This document shows positions 35,213-50,200 of a stretch of 64,000 bases of DNA, piece by piece. How positions within the stretch are numbered: the stretch's first letter is position 1; each line of letters begins with the position of its first letter. The notes under the pieces were generated by a model. The model was not told the DNA's origin. It made no database searches and saw only the letters and a list, made by a program, of their open reading frames with translations. Source of the DNA: Struthio camelus (taxonomy: Eukaryota; Chordata; Aves; Struthioniformes; Struthionidae); assembly GCF_040807025.1 (NCBI RefSeq), contig NC_090946.1, positions 5,560,001 through 5,624,000 of the forward strand, in the 5' to 3' direction. Both the position numbers and the translations under genes were made by a program.

Positions 35213-38200
35213 TCACTCCTCACCCTCCAACTTGAGGCTGACGCTGCGGGGCTTGACCCGGGGCAGGCCGGCGGGGGCTGGCACCGGACCCCCGTCGCGC
35301 TCGGCTTGGCTCTGTCCCCGCGACCGCAGCAGCTGGCTCTGCTTACGCAGGAAGTCGACGGGCGCCGGGCAGCCGTAGGTGCCTTTGCCCAGCGTGGGCC
35401 GCGGCGGTCCTTTGGGGGAGTGGGCCAGGGATGCCGCCTCCAGCTGGGCCAGGTGTGCTACGTAGCCTTCGGACAGGAACTGCAGGACACGGACAGCCTG
35501 AGCCACACCAGGCCCCCGCGACCCACTGCAACGGTCTCGAGCCCCAGGGGGGACAACCCTGCCGTCCAGATCGGTGCCTGGCCCTGGGGATGTAGGCCCA
35601 CCTACAGCCCCAGCCTAACCACCTCGTACCTGGCACTGGTTGTGAAACTTCTTCACGGCCCGGCCCACGATGTAGATGTGCGCCGGTGAGAGCCCCAGGG
35701 AACTGTAGACAGATATGTCCTTGGTGGAGCCATAGCCAGCGACGATGGTGATCTCTGCCTGACCACGGACAGGAGGAGCCTCGTCAGGGCAGGGACCGGC
35801 CATGCCCCAACTCCCACTCCCAAGGATTCCCGCGGCAGAGCGAAGCCACGCATGCCCCGCTCCTGGCCACCCTGGGCTACAGCCCAGCACAAGCCACAGG
35901 GACCGAGACTCCCTCATCGGCAGTTGCAATCCTCGCAACCCTCCTCCAAGGCCTGAGCCTGGTCCTCAGCCTGGTCCCAGCCCCGGGATCGTGACGGCGG
36001 CACCATCGGAGCCAGGCCCAGCTCCGAGCACCGCCACACGCAGCTCCTCCATGCTGCAGTGCTGCTCTGCCACGCTCTGATCCCAGGGATGGAGAGGGGC
36101 AGGGAGCCACGACACAGCCCGGGCTCCCCCCAGCCCCACCGCAGGCCCCAAGCCGCCTCGTCAAGCCCTCCAGTCCCATCCTGCTGGCATCCCCAGCCCC
36201 GAGCAGCTGGGGCCGGGGCCCACCTCAGTGCGCAGGCTCTGCAGGAAAGCCGCTTTCTGGCGCAGGGGGTCGTGGGTGAGACCGTCGCAGAAGGAGACGG
36301 CGCCGTGGGGGAAGTTGTGCTGGGAGAGCCAGGCCACCACGCGGTGCTTCTGCATGTCGGGACGTCCCGTCACGTAAATGATCATGTAGCCGGAGTCCTG
36401 CCAGTGCCTGGGAAAGGGAGGATGTGTCGCTGCACGGCGCGAGGAAGGCTCGGGGTGGCGGGGGCCACAGGGAATTCAGTGCCTGGTGCGAAGGGCAGGG
36501 CCACCAGCCGGGCGGCCGGATGGGGTGTGCATCGCACACCGCAGCGGGGCAGAAGGCTGAAGGCAGCAAACATGGACGTGGCCTGGCCAGAGGAGGCACC
36601 AAGGCAGGGCCGGGAGCTAAGCACAACATTTTCTATCAGGGACAACAAGGAAAGGGCCACCGGAGCAGTGGAGACAGGCAGAGATGGCTGCGGCCACCAG
36701 GACAGAAGAACTAGAGGGGGACACCACTGTCGAGTACACCTGCTGCAGGCTTTACCGGAAACATGCAGCAACACAGCAACTAAACCACTAATTCGCTAGG
36801 GGAAAGGGGAAATCGTCAATGACAGAGCAGCCGGAAGGACAAAAAGAAGCCGGTTGTGTTGTGACAAAGAAGTTGAGAAGGCAGAACCTGCTTAACAGGT
36901 CCTCCCGAGCCCTCTCAGGGACACTTCTGCCAGAGGGGAAGCCTCTGAGCTTCTCCCAGAGATCATCCATGGGCTCTGGCTCCCAAATAGGGAGAACCAC
37001 CCAAGGGAGCGGCACGCCTGGCTTCCCCCATGAATTAAATCCTGCCCCATGCTTGCCCAAAGGCCATGCTTATTCCTCTTCTGAGGACTTCAGCAACTCT
37101 GGATGTGCAGCAGCACTGTGTCGTACCACAACAGGCTTCTGCAGTTAAAACTACTGTTAGTGGAGTGCCTCCAGGAACAGATCAGAGCATCTTCACCAGG
37201 CCTCCAGGAAAACCACCTCCTGGGCCTGCTGATGGCACATGCTGAGCGGTCCTGGCATTACGATGGGTGCAGCCAAAGCAGCTCCCTCCTCACAGATCTC
37301 TGCTGCGACAGCCCTTCTCCAGCGCAGCCTTGGGAGCCCACATGAAGCCCAGCTGAGGAGCAGCTGGTGCCCCAGCAGCAGGGCCAGATACTGCCAGGCT
37401 CCAGGGAAAGGCGGAAATGTTTTTCTGCAAGAAGTTGCCCGCAAAGGAATGCCATGAGGATCCAGGCAAGGCCTTTATGGGTAGCGAAAGATGCCCCCAG
37501 CTCTCCCAGGGGATGGGAGGCTTGTTTCAATGTCCCTGCTACCCTGATCTCACAAATGGATCATCATGATAGGAGAGGGCGTTTGCCACCCTGTGAGAAG
37601 GGCACCTACCTTACAACATCAACAGCACCAGCCCGCACTTTAGGGTCACTGCCCATGATAGAGACGCTGGCTGTGAAGGAGCCGTCGATGCTGAACACAA
37701 CCGACTCGGTGCCCCGTGCCACCACCGTCAGATACGCCTCCGCGTAGCTGTGATCACCCCTGGCATAGGAGAGCAGCAGAGTCTGCCACCTCAGCACCTG
37801 CAGAGCTGCAGGGACCCTCCCACCCTCCAGCGCCCAGCACGCCTGCCGTCCCACCAGGCTTCCTCCCGCATTGCCCAGGAGCCCCCAACATACAGGCTGG
37901 AGCAAAGGTGGACATGGCCTGGCCAATGCACGCAGCCAAGACAAAGGGAGGGCGGAAAGGAGCCACCACCCAAGGGATATCTATGGTAACAGGGTGCTAC
38001 AAAGTTGAGGTCCTTCAGGCTGAGCGCGCTCACAGAGCAAGATCTAAGCCGAGATGCCCCTACCTGCACCAAACCGAGCGTCAGCCCTGGCCACCTCTCA
38101 CCTTACCACCATGCGCACAGGGTATATGCCGATGGCCAGGGCCTTGTCTGGAGGGATGGTGAAGGTCAGACGCCCACTGCCACTAGTCACCTCAGTGCCA

Positions 38201-41200
38201 TAGTGCAGCCATTTCCCCGATAGCGGCTGTGTCATGATGTAGATATCCACCTGGGTCAGGAAAAAGGGGCTGATCAAGGACTGGCCCCAGGCAGTCTGTC
38301 CACCCTGTCAGGTCCTGATGGCTGCTATGTCCCCACCTTTCTCCACCCCCAACCACACATCTACAGGACACGATGGCTCTTTCCCACCATCCCAAAGGAT
38401 CCTGAGGGGCCTTCCTTGCTCCTTATAACCCTTCCCCTGCCCCCCAGGACACAGCGGACACCAGCCATATGCCCACTCATAGACATACTGGTCCCTGCCC
38501 TGTCCACCTAGACCCCAGGTAGGTCCCAGTGGGGCTCATGAGCCCCAGCGATACCTTCTCCCCAGTCAGTGTCACCACGTCCAAGGGTCCATACATGAAG
38601 CGCCCACTGAGGACCTGCGGTTTGCCCTCGCACACAATGGTGTCACTGGCCCTGTGGTTGGCTGTCACGTTCTGCAAGAACATACAAGGCTCAGCAGCCA
38701 CAACAGGTTATCACCAGACACCTTTCTGCCCAAGCATCTGCCCCAGGAGGGACAAGATTGCTTGGGCAGGGCAGGAACGCATAGGCACAGGCAAGGCCAC
38801 CCCTTGAAGGGGACAATATGCTTCATCCTCTCTCCCCCATCACCTTCCCATAACCCTTCTCAAACCCGTTCCCTTCACCCTTCACCTTTCAGTCCACGTA
38901 TAAACTCAATGTGCCCAACAGCTGTGCCAGGTACACTGCATCGGGGTGGTATGCCTGCCTGGTGCACAGGAGGCACCCACGTCCCAGGGCACCCCTGGGA
39001 GCCCCAGGCTGGCACACATGCCCTGCCAAGCCACAGGACCCAAGCGGCTCCAGTCTCAACCCCGGGGGCAAGCATCATCCTGGCAGATACGAGCAAGCCC
39101 TCCGGAGGCAGCCATCCTGGCTGCGTTGGCACAACACCCTGTAGAGCCAGCCATCTGAGGATCTGGCCATGCCCAGAGCCTGGCAGGTAAGGCCAGGCAT
39201 CCAGGGACACCTCGAGCCCGATGCCTGCCCGAGGAAAGGGTAAAATCCCAGACGGACACAGCGCAGAAAGCAGCGACTAGGCACAGCCTGGGAGGGCACG
39301 TACCCGAATCTTCACTTGGGTGCGCTTGCGTTGCCACTTCTCCCGGGGGATAGCGGGGCTGTAGATAGAGCTCTCCTCGCTCTCCGTTGGCTGTGGCCCC
39401 TCCTTCTCGATCACCTGTGGAGCAGCATGGCCTTAGCTTAGCCTCCCTGGCCCGACCCACACCACCGTGCCCACCCGTGTGCCCGCTGCACCTGCCGCAA
39501 GATGAAGGCCACCACGTCAGAAGACTCCCAGTAGCTGGCATGGAAGAGGTGAGGCAGGGTGATGGTGGGGAAGGCGGTCAGTGCATCGGGGCAGTACAGC
39601 GAGTAGTCGATGCGCTTTGGGCCCCACCAGCGCTCCAGAACTGCAGGGAGAGTGGTGCGAGCTCAGATGAATCCACCCATAGATGAACCCATCCATGCTG
39701 AACCCATTTCATGATCTGCACCACGTCTCGGGACCTCTTGCCTTGCCCTGGCCCCAGGTCTAACGCCCAACCACCCACTTCTCCCTGGCACAGCATGGGC
39801 AACCCAGGGCAGAGGCTAGCACTTACTCTTGACAACTTCGCTGGTGCTGGCTGGAGTGGGGGGCTCGCCTGGCTCGCTGCCTCTCCAAAAGCCCCCGAAA
39901 CTGCTGGTGGGGGTGCTAGGGACGGCCACGTCCACCTCAGCCAAGAAGAGGGCAGAGTGCGTCTGCAGGGCGTCTGCTGCAGAGCCACAGAGAGCGCAGG
40001 GTAAGGCTGTGGCACTGGGACCTGCCCGGGGTCTCCCCCATGGCCCCAAGTTCCTGTGGGGATGCCCAGCCACGCTGCTGCCACCGCTGCAGGGATCCTT
40101 CCGCTCTGCTCCTCCCCTGCCCGCTGCAGGGCCAGCACGCTCACACAGACGCTGGAGCAGCCACTGGATGTGTCTCAGCTTTCCTGGCATCTGCTGGTGC
40201 TCAGGAGCCAGGGAGTATCATCGGTGCCAGCCTCGGCAAGCCAGAGAGGCCCTGCACGCCCCTCGAATGAGAGGAGAAACCCCACCACGACCTCCTGTGC
40301 TGCACCAAAGGGGGCTGCAGGGGTTGCAAGTCACCTTTCTCCCTTTCCACCCGCCCGGTGAGGCTCCTGCAGTGCCACAAGCGCTCACCCAGCAGTGAGG
40401 AGGTGCCATCTCCCAGCGGGTACTTCTGGTAGCGGGGAACGCTGAGAGGTGGCACAGCATGGAAGGCCTTGGCCAAGAGGGGCTCCAGGCGAGAGGCGCA
40501 GGGGTCGGCCGCGTGGAAGAGGTTGTAGATCTGCTCACAGGCGGGACGCAGCTGGGCCACTGGGGCAAAGAGAGGGGGTCGGGGCTCCCAAGGTGGCCCA
40601 GCCTGCACGGCAGGTGGCAAGGAGCCCAACAATGACGGAGGACAGGGCTCAGACAGTGACACGCGAGGGTTGCAAGGTACAGGGAGAGCAGCTTGGGCTT
40701 GCACCCCTATGGCAGGGTGCCTAAACCTGCCCTCGGCTGGCAGGGAGCCCCAGGGTGCAGGCAGGAAGGACAGGCCCACAGCAGGGAAGGCAAAAGGAGC
40801 TCACAGTGCATTCAGGCCTTCGCAAAGCAAGGGGAAAGGCCAGGCCTGGGGGAAAGTCCCTGCATCAGCCCTGGAGAGGCTGCATCCAGCTGGGCACTGG
40901 GAGCAGCAAGCCCAGGATACCAGGAGAGGCGCTTTGGTCCGAGCAAGGGACACGTCCACAGCCTGGACCACTGGGCCAGGCTCAGGTTGGCACAGAGCAG
41001 CAAAGGGGATACTCGGGCACACGTGAACATTGAGATCTGCATGGGACTCAGCCTGCAAGGGGTTCAAACCCAAGCAGGGTTGTTTGGGGAGGTCCCAGGT
41101 GGGGTTCAGGCTTGCACAGGGGGAGCATGACTCATATCTCAGCGGGTACAAGGGGTTGAGCTGAGCCTTGGGGCCCCAGCACTAGAGGACAATGGAGCAG

Positions 41201-44200
41201 GGAAGGTCCAGGACCTGCACCGCAGGGCCTCTGTTGAGGCCTCACAGCTCACGGGGGTCCTCACCATCCATAGCAGGCATGACGGTCTTGCGCAGCGCTA
41301 GCACCAGCCCCAGCGGAGAGCCAAAGAGGAAGAAGCCGGATACCTTAAAGTCAAGACGGGCGCTGGTGCCCTCAGCCCCATCCAGCGCTGAGCTACCGCT
41401 CCGCAGCACCTCTGCCTCCAGCGGGGGCTCGCTGGCCTGTAAGCTGGACAGCAGAGCAGAGCGAGTCTCAGCCAGGATACACGGGGTCTTCCCAGTCCCA
41501 CCAGATCCAGGAGCCACTGTGCCGCGGGACAGGCAAAGCTGTGCCCGCCATGGCCATTAGCGGAGAGGAGCTCCTGGGAGCAGGAGAGCTCCAGCAAGAT
41601 GTCCCCAGCGCTCGGGAGAGGACTATACCCATGCAACGCTCCTCCTCAGGCTCGATCTCCCACGGGGCTGCAAAGAGCAAATTTCCCAGCCACCCCAGAC
41701 GTAAAGCATAAAACCCGTCGCAGTCGCTCCAGTGAGCGTCGGTGCTTCCGCAGGGACCGGGCAGCTGCGTGCAAGCACCCTGCCCACCCACGGTGGGGCA
41801 TCTGGTGCTTCCCGACTGCACCCCAGCCCTCCTGGCACCCAGTGCACAGGGCGCTCTCACCTGCACAAGGAGCTGTGGTGCTGGCTGTCCCCAGGCTCCC
41901 GGGAGGTCAGCTGTGCCCCCGGCTCCGGATTGACCTGGGCCGATCCTCCTGCTCCGTCTGCCCCTTCGGCCAGTGGGTCTCTCCCACCACACAACTCGGG
42001 GGAGATGGGCTCCATGTTCTGGGAGAAGAAAAGCAGCGAGCGCTCGGCATCTGCTGAGCTGAGCTGCCAGGGACACACTCCCCCACCATCACTAGTCCCT
42101 GCCCATCCTCGCTGAGGGGCACCGCGGCTGAACATAGCACGATTCCCCTGGACGAGCATCTCGTTCTGCTAGCCCTGCACCCCCATCCACCACCAAGAGC
42201 ACCTCCTTAGAGGTACCCAAGAGCACAAATCCCTTTCCCACCATCCCCATGCTCCCAGACACGCCGGGATGCTGATGGTAGAGCACAGGGGCTGCTAGGG
42301 GCGGTGGGGAAGGGGGTGGACGGGACCGGACAGGGCTCCAAGTATCGCAGGCACTCACCAGGCTGCCCCTGCGGCTGCTGCTCCGACTGCCCCCCGAGCC
42401 CGCTCGGCTTTGGCACAGCGCATCGAAGCCCAGGATGCCTCCCACGCAGTCCCCGACCAGAACCACCTGCGGGACAGCCCAGACCCATGTCGAGGGCCTG
42501 GAAGGAGAAAGCCTCCCCTCTGCCTTGGGACACAGGAAAAACTGTCCAGGTTGGAGCCAAGCTCCAGGAGCCCCATGACCAGCAGCAGATGCCTGGGAAG
42601 GAGAAATGTTTTCCCCAAATCCTCCCCAGCCTCTAGCAACTTTTAGCTCAAGTGCCCCGTTTGGCCAGCACCTCTGCCCACCCCGGCACCTCTCACCTGG
42701 CCACAGAAGCCGGCCCCCTCCCCAGAGTGCAGGAAGGCGCTGTAAGCCTGGTTGGCCCGAGTGATAACGGTGCTGACGGCATGCTGGTAGCTCCCCGAGG
42801 ACGTGGCCAGGAGCGGGAGGGCTGCCAGCGGGATGTGATCCTGGCTGCTGGACAGGCTGTCTCCATCGTGGCTGTACGGGCTAAGCCTGAGAGATCGGGG
42901 AGAATAAGCAGGGCTGCCCCTGCCCTGACACCCCCGTCCCATCGTGCTTTCCCTTGCATGACGCTTGCCCTGCCCCGAGAGGCCACAGCAGGTGGAAGAG
43001 AGTCCCCTCTCCGGGACCATCACCTCCCTGATTGCTCCTGCAACCCTGGGCCATTTGCCAGGGAAAATGGCATCCTCCTTTGCCCGTAGCATGATATATC
43101 ACCCCAGGCTAGCAGAGCACAACCCCCCTCCCCAGCCCAGCACGACACCAGCCGTACTTGGAGACGAGGGCATAGGCAGCAGCACAAATGGGTGGGCAGG
43201 GCACCAGGCGAAGCGCCACGTGCCCCAGAGCCTCCGGGAAGTGGACACGGGTGACGGCATCAAAAGTGGCAGCCAGCGTCTGCACGTCAGCCTGCTTGGA
43301 GCCTGGCTCGCCTGCGCCTTGGTCCAGGATGTTCCCGCTGTGGAGGATGAGGAAAAGCGCGTGGATCCGACACGCCTGCGCCGCGCTCTCCACTGAACCA
43401 CCCTGCGGGAAGGAGAGCGCTGCCATCTACCCCACGGGCACCCATGCTGGGGAGGGCACGGCTGGATTTACCCAGCCTGAGGGCAGGGGAGAGCGGGATG
43501 CACATACCTCCGGGAAGCCGGGCCCCGCTAGTCCTTCACTATCTGCCTTGGCCGCGCTGGCTCCATCCCCTGCAAATCAGGGCCTGGATGAGCCTACCTG
43601 GGGTTTCCAGAAAGGGATCTGGCTCCTGTCCTGGGACACTCATGCCAGGTCTCAGGCAGTAGATGGGTCAAACACCCACAATGGTGCCTTCCCCACCACA
43701 GCCCCCAGTGCATAAGGCTCACAGCTGTCCCAGACTCACCCAGCACTTCATCCAGCTCCACTGGCCGCTCCAGCGTGTCCAGGAAGTCGTTAGAGCTCCA
43801 CTTCGTCATCTCCTTTGCAAAGACCTCGTCACTGTCGGACAGGTCCTCTGTGGCAGCAGGGACGGCGCCGTGGGCAGGTGGTCCCTCAAAGCTCAATCTG
43901 TATCCCCTGCACCCACACCCTGCTCCTACTGTGGCAGCTAACACCCACCCTAGGAACCCTTCCTGGGACAGCAGAGGTAGAATCCAGCCAACCCAGAGCA
44001 CAGACAAGCCTGCAATGGGCCTGCTGTGGGAACTCCCTCTCCACCAGGGCCCAGCCTCAGGCCAGGGTCTCAATCACCGAAACCCTGCGTTTCCCCAAGG
44101 CTCGGCCACAGGGACCGGGCAGGGCCGCTCTGCTGTACCGTGGGCATCGAAGAACTCCTCCTCGGAGCTGTTCTCGGAGTCCCGTGCGATGTTCTGCATG

Positions 44201-47200
44201 CGCCACTCGGACAGGCTCTGAGGAGACACCCCCCCTGCCCCAGATAAGGGGTCAGAGCCAGATCCCCCTCTGCAGCCAGATATCGCTCCTGCTTCATGGG
44301 ACCTACAGGTCCTGCTGCCCCGAGCCCCCAAGGTGGCTCCTGTGCCCAAACTCATCTAGTGGGAGATCCAGGTCGGGAAAGATAGGGTCCCCCTACTACA
44401 CCATCCCCTCCTGTGAAGGGCTCCAGGGTCCCCATCTTCTCCCCCAGGAAAGGGACCCCCATCCCACCAGACACAGAGTCCCTCTTCCCAGCCACGTCTC
44501 TCACCTCCGTGTTGGGAAGAGTAGGATGACCGGGAAGACGTGGACCATTGCTTAGCAAAGGTATCATCGGGGGAGGCATCGGATGCCCCCTGCGGCTCAG
44601 CATTGTCCTGCCCGTTGGCACCACCCAGCTCCGGGTGGCCCTCGGCACTGGGGCCAGCCGCAGGGGGCTCCTCAGCCTCGCTGCACTTGGCCATCTTCTG
44701 CGCCAGCATACGGGCCGTCTCCTCCTCCAGCTGTCGGATGTCTTCCATGGTCAGGTCCGTCCATTCATCCTGCCAGCACCAGGCCTGGCGGTGCGCTCGC
44801 AGCATCACTTTGCGCAGGCCTGCGAGAGCAAGATGAGCGAGGCACGGCCCAAGCCCCTGGCAGACCCTGCTTGGTGGTTTGGGCTGCCCCACCTAGGCAA
44901 AGCTCTTAATAGCTTCAGGGGCTGCCCCCAACCACCCTGGCCCTCCCAGTTGCTTTCCAAATAAGTCTCATGTGTGCATCCTCCAAAACATGCCCAGCAG
45001 CTTTATGGCTCCTTGCACCAGCCCTCCTCTCCCTCTATCAGCACAGCGCCGGCTCTGCTGGCACAGGGCAACGCCAGGACGGCGCAGACACCGGACGAAT
45101 ACCGGTGCCGACTGAGTAACGGTCACAGCATCCCAGCACGGCTGCTGGAGGACCGCAGCGCCCATCAGCCGAGGGGCGTCGGAAGCAGCAGGTGGGGAGG
45201 TGCCGAGGCCCCACACTCACCTACGTCGTGGATGAATTGCTCAATTTTGGACTGCATGCCCCAGTAGCGAAACTCCACCTTGCAGAGCTTGTAGGCGCAC
45301 ATCAGGGGCCCACCGGCTGCCACCTCCAGCCAGTCATCGCCCAGTGGGCCCCGGCCCGTCTTCACGGAGTGATACAGCTTCGGGTCCTCCTCGGGCTTGT
45401 ACTCCCCAGGGGAGATGGGGTCTCGCACAATGTCGATGGTGTCTACGGGAAGGAGCAGGCAGAGAGCGACGCTGACAGCACTGCACCCTGCACTCTGCCG
45501 TTTCACGCTCACGGGCCACAGCAGGTTGGAACAGCCCAAGGGCTTGGGCAGAGCAAGGAAGGGGCAGAGAAGTGGGGAAACAAGAGGGGAGATCCCACGA
45601 GTTATTTTAGCTAAGCCGGGTCGCCAACACAGCCTGCAGCGTAGCACGCAGCCTCAGTCAGTCCAGCCAAGAGATGGCAAACGGCACTGCAGGGAAGCTT
45701 CTCAAAGCTAGCACTGCCAACAAATACTTTCTGTCCCCAAAACCACCAGCTCAGAGCCACCTTTGGCTGTAGCCAGCTGTCCAGATGCCTTCTCTGCACC
45801 AGGGCTTGATCCAGCAAGAGGAAAGATGAGGGGGCAAGCCCCCTTTCCGTGGCTGCCCGTGACGCGCGGCAGGTGGGGAGCAGGCAGACTGCGGCTGCAA
45901 GAGGCACAGGCAGCCGCTGGGGGAGGCACAGAAGCTGCCAGGCGTATTAAGAGCAAGGATGACACACATACACGCATTAGCGAGGAGATTTGGCAGCTGG
46001 AAGAAAGGCTCAGGTGACTCCAGGGAACGCGTGGGCCGGGTGAGGAGGACTAGGCCGGATCGGGCGGGTTGGTACAGCTGCGATGGGGCGGCGCGGTGCG
46101 AACACCCGCCAGCTGTCCCCTGGGACCTGAGGGTCACAGGCCCCCTGCTCGTGGCTCTGTGAAAGCAGCCTTCGCCGCTGTCAGCTGGGCTTTCTGTGCT
46201 CATGCACAGTAGACGCTGAAGGGCTCAACAGAAATCCCCTCGAGCATCTCGCAGCACGTTCCCTACCCACCAACTTCCCATCTCAAGCTCCCCAAGCAGG
46301 CCCTACTACCAGGGCCTTAGCAACACACCTCAAGCAAAAGCAAACTGTGCCACGAACCAGGAGGAACAGGCCTTGTTGTCATTCTGCAACTGGAACGTGT
46401 GCCCCCCCCCCCCCCAGAACTGCTTGCGCAATTAAAACAGGGCTCACGGACAAGGGGCTGCAGAGAGCTGGGAAGGAAGCAAGGAAAATACCAGGTATAC
46501 TTCTTAAAAGTAAACGCTGGAGCAAAGCAAAGGATGAGAAGCAGCCAAGCAGGGACTGGCCCACGCAGGTGAGACAACCCAAGTCAGAAGGACAGCACAA
46601 GGCAGCAGCTGGTGGCATCAGGCACTGGAGTTACAGAGCAGGCCCAGCCACAGCCCTGTTCTGCTCAGCGACAGTATCCAGCAAAACAAGATCCAAACCC
46701 AACAGCCATTCAGACAGCTTGAAAGGATGACGGGGTGCAAACTGGAAGGGTGTTTGGAGGTTTGGAAGCCCTAGTACAGAGTTTAGGGCAAAAATCAGCC
46801 TACAGGCTATGCCTCTCTTGCTCAAAGAGGAACCAAATAAGCTCAGGAAGTGTGGGGAGCAAGCGGCAACGGCCCCGCAGCTGCGAGAGACCGTTGTTGG
46901 AGCACTCAGTGTTGTCACCCTGAACGTGGCCGGCACCTCAGAAGGGCACACAGACGGGGAAATCCATATCCGTGCAGCCAACGCTATATTAGCAAAAGGA
47001 CTCTGCTGTGGTAAAAAACAACAGTCGTGCCCAATTCCTCTGTAAGGGAGGCCTGCATGAGCATCCCTCTCCAGATATCCACAAACGAGACCCTTCTCCT
47101 AGCGGGAAGTCAGACTGATGCATCTGGTTCACCGCTGCACTGGTCTACTGTAAAAAACAAAACGCAATCCACCCTTGCCGAGCTAAACCCAAACTCGTAC

Positions 47201-50200
47201 TTGATGCACTATAAATAGCATCTGCTCAGAGCAGTCAGATGCATTGGCAGCAGGGCTAGAGGCAGCACCTGAGACATCGGGCACTGCTTTTTATCTGGGT
47301 CTATGTGGGTTTGCAAAGCCTGGGGGATCAGAGGCAGATGCTCCCAAACAACCAGATCCTTCCAAACTAACCATGCTTTAGTAGTATTCACAGAATCATA
47401 GGAAAAAAAAAAAGGGGTCAGAACCGGCCATGGGAAGTCATTGGGTCCAAACCCTGCACAAAGCCTCTTATTTTTGGTGGGCACCTCTGGAAGGGGGAAG
47501 CGTTGGCTCAGCTAAGCCACTGGCATCCTCTCACGCACGGCAAAGCGGAAGAACTGGGAGGGAGATAAGGGTAGTTGCCTCAGTCTGCAACACACAGCGT
47601 TTCCTACAGAATGGATCTGTGGTCCCAGAAACGTCACAGACCCCCAGCAGACGGCCACGGCCATCTCATCAGCAGCCCTCCACCTGGGACACTACAGATG
47701 CCCTTGAGCTCTCCTGCTCAGCACCAGGGTGTCACCTGCAGGTGGGCACATTGTCACAGCTGCAGCATTCTGCCGGGACCACAATACGTGCAGGGTAGGA
47801 TGCATATCCTGCAGGTGCTCCTGCACCAACTGCCTAGAGCATAGCAGCTTGGACCACAAGAGTATCCCTTTCCATGGCCCAGGCAGTCCTTTCCCACAGT
47901 ATTTTTCCACACTGCTGGATGAGAAATGATGCAGAAGTTATGATTCTAGAAGCAACCCAGACAGGAACAACCAGTTCCGACTCCTCAGACCCTGAAACCA
48001 CTTAAAAATGCATTTCATTCCAAGGCACAGATGAGGTCAGCTACAAGGACACAGCTTAACGCTTATTTGAAGTCAGGGTCGAAACCCGCACCAGGCCACA
48101 CAGCACAAATTGAACCGCCAGGCAGGGGATGTGCACGCGACCTGGCTGCACCCCACTGCCGCAACAATAAGGCGAACACAAGCCCTGGCTGCCTGAAATC
48201 AAAAAGCATCCGATCAACTTACTGAGCAGCTCAGATCACACCACGATACATTTGACAGCAGGGGACCGTAACAGGACCCTGCACATTTGCCAGCCTAACA
48301 CCCGAGAACGGGAGGAACTCATAGCCGCTAACTTCCCGTAAGAGACAGCCCCGGTCCTCACCCGCAGTGCTGCGTGCAGACAGCAGATAACACCTTGTCC
48401 GGAGGGATGCGGTGAGCCACAGCACCTCCAGAGCAACCAGCCCGGCCAATTAGCCAGGCCAGAGCGCTGCAGGCAGGTCAACATCCAGACTGCAAGCAGG
48501 TTGTGAATGCTTCAGGATCAGGAACGATGCTACCGCAGATGGAAATTAATGCAAAAGCCACAAAGAGTTGAAGCAGCGCGCAGAAGGTATCGCTATGCAG
48601 CGAAGGTAGGGGATTTCTGAGGTGGCCTGCAGGACTGAGAAACATTCAGGCTTGCGCTTTATCCCACTGCAGTATTATTCACACGACAACTTGCAGGTCT
48701 ATTCATTCTTACCGCTACATGCTATGGGACAAGAAACGATTTGTGAGGAAGTGGTTGTACAGTTCACAGGGGCAAGAAGACCGCTTTGGACCCTAGACTC
48801 CAAACCTTGGCGTTTACTCCGCCTTCAATCACCCTTTGAAACGCGATACAGGTCGTCAGGGATTTAAATCCGAGGCGTCACGGGACACCGGGGCGAGAAC
48901 ACAAGCCAGCAAAGAAAATTCCAGCCTGGGTCAGCCGTCATCGAGACGGGAGGGCAACAGGACACGGTCCCGCTGCAGCCCCCCTCTCCAAGGGGAAGCC
49001 GTGGGAGGTAGCAGCGGCCCTCTCCAAGACGCCCTGCAGAAAGCCCACGGGGAAAGCGGCCAGAGGAGAAGTCAGACCGGGGGATCCAGCCCTGCCACCA
49101 GGGTAGATGGGCACCGAGCACAGGGGCCGTGCACTGCCAGTGGTCGGCTCGTACTCAGTCACTGCCCAATGACCACGAGGGTGAGATTCATCCCCCCTGA
49201 TTTTAGACACCAGCGTCCAAGCTGCACATCCCCATATCGCACAAGAGCCAACGAAAGAAATAGGTCAGATGAATCATTTCCTCCGCGTGCCTATTTTAAG
49301 GCCTCCATTTTAAGAGGCGGCGCAGCACGCTGCGCTCCAGCACCTAAAACGACGAGCTCTCCACCGCCCAGAAAGGGAGATTTCAGTGACAAGCGCCAAA
49401 ACCTCCCTGCGATAGCTGAATCCCACCTGAGCATCCAGGCTCTCCCACCGCAACCCCGCTTTCGTGCTTCCTGGAAGCACGAGAGTGATGCAGGGAACGG
49501 GGTGGGGGGTGGGGGGGGAAAGCAGGGAAGCGAGGAGCAGGGCGGAAGGAAAGGGACGGGGGTGCTCGGAGGGAAGTGATTTCATCTGTCTCCTCCCGAG
49601 ACTCGCACCCGTTTTCTGCGGCCACTTTGAAGGAAGGGAGTCGTTTCCAGCTCCCCCTCTTCAGCTAAGCCCTGGCCTGTCCCTAAATCCCCTCCAAGAG
49701 CCCTCTGTGGGTTCCCACACGCACCTGCTCTTCTTGGAGAGGACACAGGAAGGCGAAGCTGCGCCAAACGACAGGGGAGAGGGGATGGGATAAGGAAAGA
49801 GGAGGGAGCAGCCTGCCACCAGCTCCGCTGCCAGCACTGGGGTGTCAGGGCCTGGGAAGGGAAGAGCTGGAAATACAGATACAGCCCAGGGAAGGCGGCA
49901 GGGGACAAAATCGTCCTCCGTTAACACTTCTAACGCGGAAGCTATTTCATCCGTGCGGCCTGAGCAGGGAGATCGGGGCACACGTGCCTCCCGCTGCCGC
50001 AGTCCCCACAACTCAAGAGACCCCAGGGTAAGTAAAGCCCGGCTTGTTAAAGACGCTGAGCCACGAGCCACCCGGAGGCACCCGTCCAGTGCCGCCGGGC
50101 ACCGCAGGAAGGCAGCACGCACCTCTGCCTCGCTGCGAACTAGTTCCTACTCAGCACCCCAAGCGAGGCTCGCAGCGGCATCCCTGCCCCACGGCGGCCC

